NCBI GenBank assembly: GCA_039105265.1
Contig: JAPFFF010000010.1
Coordinates: 2,604,001 to 2,668,000, forward strand
Reading direction: 5' to 3'
DNA length: 64,000 nt
From: Tritrichomonas musculus
Lineage: Eukaryota; Parabasalia; Tritrichomonadida; Tritrichomonadidae
Each line of letters opens with the position of its first letter. Position 1 is the first letter of the stretch. Shown in pieces: positions 20,482 to 29,800 of the stretch. A program made the translations under genes and the position numbers. A model generated the notes under the pieces. That model did not search any database and was not told where the DNA came from. It saw nothing but the letters and a program-made list of their open reading frames with translations.

Positions 20482-21366
20482 ATTGTTTATTTTGTAATTA
20501 TATTTGTTTTATAATAATTATTAAAAAATATAGAATTTTATAATTATGTTCAATATTATGAAAAAAATTAAATTGTAGAAGCATCTTCATTTAATAATCA
20601 ATATGTAAAAAAGTAATTTTGGAATCAAATGCAAAAAAATATTGAAAAATTAAATTAAGTCACAAGTATCTAATTCAAAAGATTGTTTATTTAATGATTA
20701 CTTGTATGTTAATCATATCAAATTTAAAATTTGAAATTAATACAAAGATGCTTGTTGTGAGAATAATTATTTGTACAGTTATTAATAAGTAATTAATAAT
20801 TCCAGATATGAGTAAGAACATTAATCATGAGTTTAAACAATAACAATAGTATGCACGACTTAAGTATAAGGAAATAAACTGACTCAGCTCTTTTCTCTCA
20901 TAGAAAATTATTTTGTAAAATGATGGAAAAAGCACTTCAATAAAAAGCAAAACTCAATAAATAAGACTTAAATTATAAATTGTGATTATTATCATTTTTT
21001 TTTTTTTTTTTTTTTTTGATAGAACTTTTTTAAAAATATTAATGATATTATTATTATTGGGCAATATTTAGGATAAAGCTGAATCAATAAATAAAAGAAT
21101 TAAATTCCGATGAATTGCCAATTTACACAATTTATTTTGATCCCGTTTATTTCATAGCTAAGGTAATAATTTTATTCATCAATTATTTTTATATGTTCAC
21201 TTTTTATTCTCACAATTTTGTACCGAAAATAAAATAATAAAAAATTGGATTGATAAAATTTATTCAATTTTTTTGTACTAATTATTAAATAAAGTATTTA
21301 AAATAATTCAGAGAAATTAAGAATTTATTTTTAAAATAAAAAAAAATTTATTCAAATGTTTTTCCA
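20482..21366. other. intergenic spacer with poly-T tract
   Basis: About 0.9 kb of AT-rich DNA containing a 23-base T run (20995-21017). No gene, RNA or transposon end recognised. Confidence 0.6.
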
Positions 21367-21374
21367 TCATTTTT
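21367..21374 (+). promoter_or_regulatory. initiator-like TCATTTTT of the coiled-coil gene
   Basis: TCATTTTTTTT sits directly before the ATG at 21379 and predicts a leader of about 10 bases. Confidence 0.5.
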
Positions 21375-21378
21375 TTTA

Positions 21379-22749
21379 ATGTCTGTAGAAATAACTGATA
21401 CAGCAACACCACAGCAAGTGGAAGAATGCGCAGAAGATGTAAAATCTGAAAAAGAAAATCAAAGTGAAAAAGTTGAAAAAGAAGGTGAAGATGTAAAACT
21501 CGAGAAAGAAGCTGAAGACGAAAAAGTTGAAAAAGAAGCTGAAGATAAAAAAGTTGAAAAAGAAGATGAAGATGAAAAAGCTGAAAAAGAAGCTGAAGAT
21601 GAAAAAGTTGAAAATGAAGGTGAAAATGAAAAGTCAGATAAAGAAAGTGAAAGTGATTCTCAAGAAGAAAGACCAAAAATACAAGAACCTACTCAACCAA
21701 ATGCATCATATCGCCGTCATTCACTTACTCATCAACCAAAAGAAGTTGAACATAAGCCCAAAGCTTATTCATCAAGTTATGCCGCTACACCAGCAGTCAG
21801 TCAAAATAGCAATCTTCGTAATCTTCGTGAACTTGCCAAGAAACTCAAGCCACTTCCAACAAATAACCTTATAGTACTCAATGATTTGCTTGATTCACTT
21901 TTCGACGAAAGAAAAGAATTAGATTCAAAAGGAGATTTCCAAGGAAGTGTTACAATTATGAAAGTTATTGATCATGTCAAAGAATATATCCAAATTGCTG
22001 AAAAGAAGGCATTCCAAAAGCGCCAACAAAACGAAGTCAGAAAAGAAAACAACAAAGTTCAAAGCAGAATTGCTAAATTTGACTTAGAAACAAAAACTCT
22101 TGAAAAGAATCTTAAAAAGAATATCGCTCAGAGTAGAGAAAGGTTGATTAAAGATCTCCGTGCTGAAGGTGAAAAATTAGAAAAGGAATGGGAATCAGAA
22201 GAACATATGCGTCTTTACAATCGCCCATCAAATCAACTTCGCTTACTTAGACATCAAGCTAATCAAATGGTCTCTTGTGCCCGTTTTAAGGATGCGGAAG
22301 AAATATTAAAATTAGCAAATAAGCTTCAATCACAAGAACAGAAGCAAAGTGCTTATCAGATGCAAACAGATTATGAAAATGCTATGGCCCTCTTCAATCA
22401 GAGAGTTGTCGAAGAATTAAATACTTTCGATACTAATGCAGTCAACCAAATCCAGAGCTTAAGAGCTCGTAGGGCAACAATGAGAACTGTTTTCCAAAAT
22501 CAGGAGAAAAAAGTCGAGCAACATGAAGAACTTGCTAAAGATTGTGACAGATGCTGGAATGCTAATGTTAGAACAATCATTTATGACAGAATTGCTTACA
22601 ATAATGAGCATCCTCAAGAAATGCTTTGCACAACTCGCTCCTTAGGTAAGAGTCTCAAAGGAAAGCAAGAAAATATTATTTTGTCTTTGCCAAAACTTCA
22701 TACAAAGAAGGTAATGGGAAACCAAATTCCTACTCCTGATTATTTGTAA
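21379..22749 (+). CDS. acidic/coiled-coil protein of unknown function
   Basis: 456 residues, not recognised as a named family. Residues ~14-100 are Glu/Lys-rich with a degenerate repeat around VEKEAEDEK, probably expanded by slippage. From ~150 on, the chain is almost wholly helical: NLRELAKKLKPLP, a DLLDSLFDERKELDSKGDF segment, then long coiled coils to about residue 420. The tail (SLPKLHTKKV, PTPDYL) is short and basic. No membrane segment, signal peptide or catalytic motif is visible. Cytoskeletal or scaffold roles are common for such proteins in trichomonads, but that is only a guess here. A good initiator, a clean frame and normal base composition support a real gene. Confidence 0.8.
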   Translation: MSVEITDTATPQQVEECAEDVKSEKENQSEKVEKEGEDVKLEKEAEDEKVEKEAEDKKVEKEDEDEKAEKEAEDEKVENEGENEKSDKESESDSQEERPKIQEPTQPNASYRRHSLTHQPKEVEHKPKAYSSSYAATPAVSQNSNLRNLRELAKKLKPLPTNNLIVLNDLLDSLFDERKELDSKGDFQGSVTIMKVIDHVKEYIQIAEKKAFQKRQQNEVRKENNKVQSRIAKFDLETKTLEKNLKKNIAQSRERLIKDLRAEGEKLEKEWESEEHMRLYNRPSNQLRLLRHQANQMVSCARFKDAEEILKLANKLQSQEQKQSAYQMQTDYENAMALFNQRVVEELNTFDTNAVNQIQSLRARRATMRTVFQNQEKKVEQHEELAKDCDRCWNANVRTIIYDRIAYNNEHPQEMLCTTRSLGKSLKGKQENIILSLPKLHTKKVMGNQIPTPDYL

Positions 22750-23097
22750 GTCTTATAATAAGACTCTTATTATTATTAACGTGTATTTTTATTACTATTT
22801 TATTTTATAGATCTAGAAATAGATTTTAGTAAATATAATCCTTAGAATAATTAAGAATTTTTTGTTTGTTTGTTTGTATGATAAATTGATCTGACATGTT
22901 ATTTGAAAAATGTTAAATTTTCAAGTTGAAAATTTCAACTATAATTTAGCTTGTTATTCTCCTAATCATGGGATTTCTAATTGATTCACTTTACGATATT
23001 GATAAATTAAATATATACTAGTACTCTTGATCAATCTCGGAGATAAATAAAAAGCGACTTTTTTTTTTTTTAACTTAATTCAAAAACGATAAACTTT
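22750..23097. other. convergent intergenic spacer
   Basis: A short spacer between the coiled-coil gene and the minus-strand Pmp-like fragment. It has a small GTTT microsatellite near 22862 and an 11-base T run near 23060; nothing else. Confidence 0.5.
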
Positions 23098-24238
23098 TTA
23101 AAGAATAACAAGCACAGGAACAACCACAATTTTGACGTAATCAATAGCATCAAGCGAGCCACCTGAATCTTCCTCCTCTTCCTCTTCTTCGGAATTGAAA
23201 GTCTGTTTTTCCAATAGAATGAAGATGTATTCTTTGTCATTTCTTGAGTCAAATGCATTCGAATATTCTGTAGAAAACTTGCACCTGACAATGACAAGTC
23301 TGGGCGATTTATCTGTCAGTGCCTGGCCTGTTATGTGGAAGCTTCCTGGATTCAAATCACCGATGAACACAGAATTCGTTATTTGACAAGGCACTCCGTT
23401 ATTTCAAGCCAAATAAAAAATAGAACTTTTTGAGTACCTCTCAATATTGAATTTACAAAATCTGACATCATTTGTTGTTTTTGCATTCAAAAATTCTTCT
23501 TCTTCATTTTCGGATTGGTTGAAGTCATTCTCTATTTTGAGCTGGTTATCACCAATGTTCTTGAAGAAGATGTAGTCGCTGATGTAGGACGATTTCGACG
23601 TAATGAAAATCGCGCTTCCTCCACTTTCATGTGACAATTCAGACAATTGAGAAGAAGAGACGGTTGCTTGGTTGTTTGAAAACAAGCAATCTGTGATGCT
23701 GATTTTAGATTCAATTGAAATTGAATATATGAAAACCGCTCCTCCATAACCGGCCTTACAATTTGAGAAGTTTACGTATTTCAATGAAATTGAATTGTCC
23801 ATTTCAATGTCGTTTCTTATGTAGATTCCACCACCGCCTCCACTCGCGCGGCTCTCACTGCCACCCGAATTTGTCCTGCAAACCAACCCGCATTCTTCTA
23901 AAGAAGGGCGCCTCCATTCTCGTTTCTTTGTATGCTTGAAAAAGTTGTCATATTGATTGTCACAGACACTGGATGATTCGCATCTCCTTCATAACGACAA
24001 TGCGAACCTTCTTGGCAAACATCTGTGATTGGAATCTGCGTTGGCATCATTTCTTGTGTAGGTGAAATTGAATGCACAGGTGTTGGTATCGGTGTCATCG
24101 AAAGCATTGGAAATGGGATAACTGGACAAGCCTTCTGATCCAGAAAAAGTGAATTCCGAAGTGGAAATGAAATAAACTCGCATGTATCCATCGTTACTGT
24201 AAATGTCTTCTCCCGATATGAATAAATGACGAATGAAA
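23098..24238 (-). pseudogene. Pmp-like (polymorphic membrane protein repeat) surface-protein fragment
   Basis: On the minus strand, coding pieces in different frames follow in order: FTFSGSEGLSSYPISNAF; then ITDVCQEGSHCRYEG to RNENGGALL; then GGGGGIYIRNDI, GYGGAVFIYS and ITDCLFSNNQA; then ITNSVFIGDLNPG, ending in a short hydrophobic VKIVVVPVLVIL at a stop. The GGA[VIL] and FxxN phrases are hallmarks of the chlamydial-type Pmp beta-helix repeats found on many trichomonad surface proteins. At least two frameshifts separate the pieces, and the 5' end stops where an inverted-repeat element begins, so this is a truncated relic of a once larger gene. The C-terminal hydrophobic stretch may be what is left of a membrane anchor. 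Confidence 0.7.
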
Positions 24239-24774
24239 ATTATACAGCATTTTTCATCTCACCTTGCAGTATAGGAAATTGTGGGGATTTCGTTACGGTT
24301 TAAGTCAAAATTGAGCCGATTATTTTGATTATTTGGTGTTTTCGTAAATAAAAAAAAAATTGTTTTTTTCAAATATATTTATTTCCTTTTATAAATTAAA
24401 TAAATCCTTGCTATATCATGAAATATACTTTTATTTGTGTGTTAATTCTAATTTTAAATAAATATTATGAAGAAAACTTTTATTTATCAAGATAGATTTC
24501 TTAAGGAATTTTACAACATTCAAATCTAAACTGATTTCAAAAAACTTTACCATTTTATCTTTTTTATCAAACAATTTAATTGCATCATTCTTCATTAATA
24601 ATATATTAAATAATTATCATAATATTTATCAAATTTTATAAAATTGATTCATATTTAAAATATAAAGATATTATTATTTTAAATTGAGAGGGAGGTAATG
24701 TTTTTTGAACAAGTTTTAAAATAATTTCCCTCAATTTTCTATACCGCAAGGTGAGATGAAAAAAGCAGTATATT
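24239..24774. mobile_element. short inverted-repeat (MITE-like) element
   Basis: 24239-24281 and 24732-24774 are inverted copies, 38 of 43 positions matching by eye, sharing TTTTTCATCTCACCTTGC. The ~450 bp between them are AT-rich and have no coding frame. The element abuts the Pmp-like fragment and appears to have replaced or separated its 5' part. No clear target-site duplication was found, so the exact ends are approximate. Confidence 0.65.
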
Positions 24775-25902
24775 TGAAATAAAATTATCAGATGATTCAA
24801 ATTAAAATATCTTGTAATAATTTATATGAAATCGAATAACTTTATTTTAAAACGTTTGTTATTACTATAAAACAATTTTAAACATACACATATCTATTAA
24901 AATTAATAGAAACTCTGTAATTAGATTATTCGTTTTTTTTTTTACCGTAAAAAATAAAGTTCAGAATCATAAATCTGACACCAGTCATATTCAAACTTTT
25001 TCCGAGAGGTCGCTTTTCATAAATAATAAACGTTCACGGGTCAAATAAATAACGTATTGGATTTGTAACGTATGTATAAAAACAAGTGAGTCTCTCAATT
25101 ATCTAGATAATTGAGAGAATAAAGTATTCAAATATTTTTTACAAAAACTATTTTATCTTATTAAAAAATAGATATATTTCATTGATTTGAATATATTTAT
25201 ATTATAAAAAATAATTATTATTATTTTAAATGAAAAAAATCATTTTTTTATTTCAATGATATTTGAATGAAATTAAACATTAATAATGATTATAATCATG
25301 AAAACAATATATATATATAAAAGCAGATATATAATAATAAATAATAGGAAAGATGTTTTACTCTCTAATTATAATGCCAGGAAGTAGTTATGTATAAATT
25401 GGTGGAAATTCTTGAAATTCTGTATAAATTAGTCAAATACTCTTCTATTGTTTTACACTTATATTGAGGAATATAATTAATATCTTCAATAGGTACTAGG
25501 TAAAAATCATTGGAAGTTATTATCTGAGGGTTTATTGAAAGTCCTCTATCTTGCGGCCAAACATGATGTTCATTTGTTGGTCTGACGAAACTTTTTGGAG
25601 ATTATAAGGGAAAATTCCAGTCACAAAAAAAGAAGTCTAGCAATTTGTTGGATGATCCAATGAAAAAAACAAAGTTTGAATTGCCAACCATCTTAAAGTT
25701 CAAACAACGTATAGAAAAATTCTATGAGGTCATTTAAAAAATGCTTAACTAAGAAGTAATTTCAATACTTAGAGATATTTCAAAAGATTTTATTTCATTT
25801 TGATATAATTTTATTTTTTTTTTGAAAGCTTCTCAGAATCCACCTCCACCTTATTGAATACACTTCATAGTTTTTTTATTGATGTTACCTTAAAATAATT
25901 TC

Positions 25903-25935
<33 letters not shown>

Positions 25936-25985
25936 AATGGATTCAAAAATATCATACAATCGTATAATTTCAAATAAAAATAACG
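24775..25985. other. intergenic DNA with coding-like remnant and poly-A tract
   Basis: AT-rich DNA. Around 25500-25740 short frames with coding-like composition occur (KLLSEGLLKVLYLAAKHDVH, then in another frame LLDDPMKKTKFELPTI); they look like a decayed gene or transposon piece but match no family I recognise. A 28-base A run spans 25903-25930. Confidence 0.4.
25091..25118. repeat. 28-bp perfect palindrome
   Basis: TCTCTCAATTATCT is followed directly by its exact reverse complement with no loop. It sits in non-coding DNA more than 1.7 kb upstream of the cyclase gene. It may be a protein-binding site or two abutted ends of a deleted inverted-repeat element. Confidence 0.9.
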
Positions 25986-26106
25986 AATCAACAAAACTTT
26001 GTTTTTTAATTTTCGCGTGTAAAAAATAAATTATTCAATATTTGAAATAAATTCTTAGAAACCGTAAGTTTACACGCGAAAATTAAAAAACAAAGTTTTG
26101 TTGATT
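25986..26106. repeat. 38-bp perfect inverted repeat with 45-bp loop
   Basis: The arms 25986-26023 and 26069-26106 are exact reverse complements; both contain the unusual (for this DNA) TTCGCGTGTAAA. Perfect identity over 38 bp in otherwise fast-drifting AT-rich DNA implies recent origin or constraint. It could fold as a hairpin, or be a very short inverted-repeat transposon. Confidence 0.92.
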
Positions 26107-26790
26107 CCCTAAAGTTTAATAACGTATGATCGAAGTTTTAAATAAATGCGTTATTATACTTTTCTATATCTCTAATAAATGATATAAAATTTGTTTATAG
26201 ATAACTTTTTCAGAAAAATTTGTTTATAAATAAACTATATCTCAAATAAATGATATAAATACGTTATATGCTCACTCAATAATATTTTTGAATATATTTA
26301 TCTTATTTAATAAATTTATATAATTAATATATTACATAAATATACTATATAATTTTAAATTTAAATATAAAAACATAATTTATAAAGTAAAAATAATTTT
26401 TGTAATAAGATAAAATGATTATTTTTTATTTAATAAAAACTAGAATTTGTGATAAAACTACTTTAAATGAAGTACCTAAAAAAAAAAATATTATTTTATG
26501 TAATATATATATTAAATATGCTATTTCAATAAAAAAAATTTATTTCGTTAAGTTTTTTCTTAGTTTAACTATTCAAAAATATTAAATAAGTTTGAATATT
26601 TTTTACTTTTCATAATATTATTCAATTTTTTCATATTTCCTCATGTTATATTTGGCTTTTTTGTTATATCATATGCTATTTTTTAAAAAAATGATTGTTT
26701 TTGAAAATATAAACACTTCTCAAATAAATGAAAGAAAAACGTTATTAAAGCATTTTACCAATTGAATTCATTAATAAAAAAAAAACTTTT
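26107..26790. other. spacer upstream of the cyclase
   Basis: AT-rich DNA with two loosely repeated phrases around 26165-26275 (AATAAATGATATAAA with TTTGTTTATA). No gene seen. Confidence 0.5.
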
Positions 26791-26798
26791 TCATAGAT
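26791..26798 (+). promoter_or_regulatory. initiator-like TCATAGAT before the cyclase
   Basis: TCATAGAT lies 38 bases before the ATG and fits TCA(+1)Py(T/A). The leader would be longer than at the other genes here, so this is tentative. Confidence 0.3.
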
Positions 26799-26828
26799 CC
26801 CAAGTAAAGAAAAACACATATAAATTTT

Positions 26829-29800
26829 ATGATAGGAGGTGGAATGGATCCATCGATGTCTGTAATGTCGAAGTCGGCGTCCGAAGCTGCTTCGACTGTC
26901 GTACAAAATGCTTTATCTCGTAACTTTGTTTCAAAGAATGTTGATCCTCTTTTTGATAAGATGACTCAACACGCTCATCCCCCGGCATTTGTTTATTACT
27001 TTTTCCTTTTAGTTTTATTCATTCAACTTATGTTCATTACAACGTGGCCTTCACATACAGATTTATGGGATTCAAATGATGTTTCCAAAAATTTTGTAAA
27101 GTATTTGTCATACATTGCCAATTTTTCGCCTGAATATTCTACAGAGCAAAATCTAATGATAGGGTTCCTTGTTTATACAATATTATTTGTATTATATATT
27201 GCTTTCTTTTTAATGCAATTATTTATTTTCCACAAGTACCGCCGATTCAACAAAAAGTCTCTTTTACCCACTAGGATTTTTATTGAATTAGTTCCTTTAA
27301 TACTAATAATTCCATTAGCTCATATTGCCGGATCAGTTTTTATTTTATTAACAGTCGACCACAAAACGTCAATTTTCAACATAGTAGTATTTGTAATCAG
27401 CTTAATAGAGTATATAGTGACTGCCAGTTTCTTCTATTACTTTTCATCGCTATTTGGATCATCTCCATATTTTTCATTATCACCATTTACCTCATTTGAC
27501 CATTCCACATATGTCACTTTATGCACCATATCCTCAGTATTCCGTCTTTTATCCAAAGTCTTTGAATTCTTCCCATCCTGGTCTGAAGAAGCTCTTATCG
27601 TAGTACATTTGGCCTTTATGGTCATTATTATCTTTCAATTGACCATGTCACCATTTTTGAGACTGTCCAGCAACACTTTTTTCATGGGAACATGCATTGC
27701 CAGCACCTTTAATGATCTTTTAAGATTTATAACATTTTTCATAAAAAGTGCCAGCGGTTTGATTAGTTTCATAGCCTTTTGCGTTTTCATTGTTTTGGGC
27801 TTCGTTCTTGGCTTTATTTTTTACACTGTTCAAGAGAAGCTTATGAAGAAAAAGATCTATTTCGAGTCCTCTGAAGAAGTGAAGAATCATATTCCACCTG
27901 ATGAAGAACGATTAGAGCGACTTTTGCTATTAAATCTTGACAAAAACGAGTCAAGAGCACTTTCATTTTTGAACTATGTTATTTCACACAATGTTGTTGC
28001 ATATTTGGACTTCTTCCTAATCAAGTTCATTACACAGCACCACAATTCAATACGAGCACTTTGCCACTGCATAAGAATCCTTGTCTGCTTGCCCAGCAAC
28101 CACAGAAACATGAACTTTCTTTACATGGAAGCAATCAAGAGGCGAGACATGAAGTTTTACCAAAGATTCTTACTCTCTCAAGTACAAAAGATAAAGCTTC
28201 TTAGACAGTCTGCTTCATCCACTCAAACTGGTGAAAGAATCAAAGATCTAAAGCAGCAAACAAGAGATTTGCAGCACTCAATGAAGAACTTTTGGGAGAT
28301 GACAACTCCAGATGTTGGCTTTCTTATTTCAACGTCAGCTGTCTTGAAGAAGACGAGATCTTTATGGGAAGAATCATTGGCTGAGTTCCCCAATTCAATC
28401 CAATACATTGAAGAAAGCATTGTCTACTTGATCGAGTGCAATTGTGATTTCGTTTCTGCAATTAAAAGCAGAAATAAAATCGATCTGATTGAAGCTGGTA
28501 AGAATTATAATGTCGACATTTGCTTCAGACAATTTGCACGAACTTTTCCTAACTATTTGAAGAAGGGAATCATTGATCTAAAAGGTAACTTCATCTTTAA
28601 TCAGAAGACTCAAAAATCGAGTGGAAATCAGTCTTCTTCATCAACAGGAAACAACAGCAGCAGTAAGAATTTCTCAAGTTCATCGAGCTCTTCAATGTCC
28701 GAACTAGAAGTTGCTGTTGAAGAAGGAATTGGAAAAGTTTTGATCAATCAATCACGCATTCGTTTGGCAATGCAAAGAGCAACTGAAACAAGAAAGGCCA
28801 ATCGATATCTCACCTTTTTAGTAACCACCATTTTCTTGTTTTTTTTGGGAATTGTTTTATCGATTGTTTTATATGCTCTCTTCAATACCTATTTCAATGG
28901 AAGATTGGCCATTGCTGAAAGAATATCACTCATTAACCAGGCACGTCTCTATTTGTTTGAAACAACTTTGATGATTGTCTATCATTGGGGAAATAACACT
29001 GGTGCCTTGAAAATTAAGGATTGGATTGCTGTGATGATAGAACAAGATCATGCTGCACATGTACAGATTGATAACTTTATGAATACAAGTACTGAAAATA
29101 CCTACCCAATGAGAAGTGCCATCTATAGCAAGATTCTTAAAGATAAGTATCATGAATTCTTGGCAGATGTAGCTGAACAATCAAGACTCGGTGTCGATAT
29201 GTACAAATATACTGCTCCTTTATTCGAAGAAACTTCTATGATTAAATTTACTGATAATGGAATTGTTTACAATTCAAATATAACGTACAATTTGAAGACA
29301 CTTTTAACTTATTTGAGTTTGTGTCAATCTTTGCTAATGAGTGAAACTAATCTAACTAATCTGCAAAGCTTTTACATGAATTCGAGTTACTTTGGGACAT
29401 TGATTACAACCATTCAAAATGCAACCGAGCCACTAGATATTATTACAAAGACACTGAGAGCGATGGCTGAAGATGAAGCTGAAAAATCTGAAAAAATGCT
29501 CTTTATCCTAAGTCTTGTTATTTCTCTTGTTTATGGAGTATTGAGTATTGCAATGACTATTTTAATGGGTGTCTTGTTCATCAAGGAAATCAGCAAGTTT
29601 GGACAGTTACTGTTAAATCTACCAGAGGAAGTTAAAAATGATGCAATTCAGCCAATTAGAAAGATGACTGGACAAGCTTCTAATTCTGAAGAAAAAGAAA
29701 TTAATCTACATAGTGGCTCGAGTTCAAAGTCACTTACATTTGTCATTCTTCTTATTATAATTTGCGTTCTCTACCTGGCAGTAGCACTACTCCTTTACTT

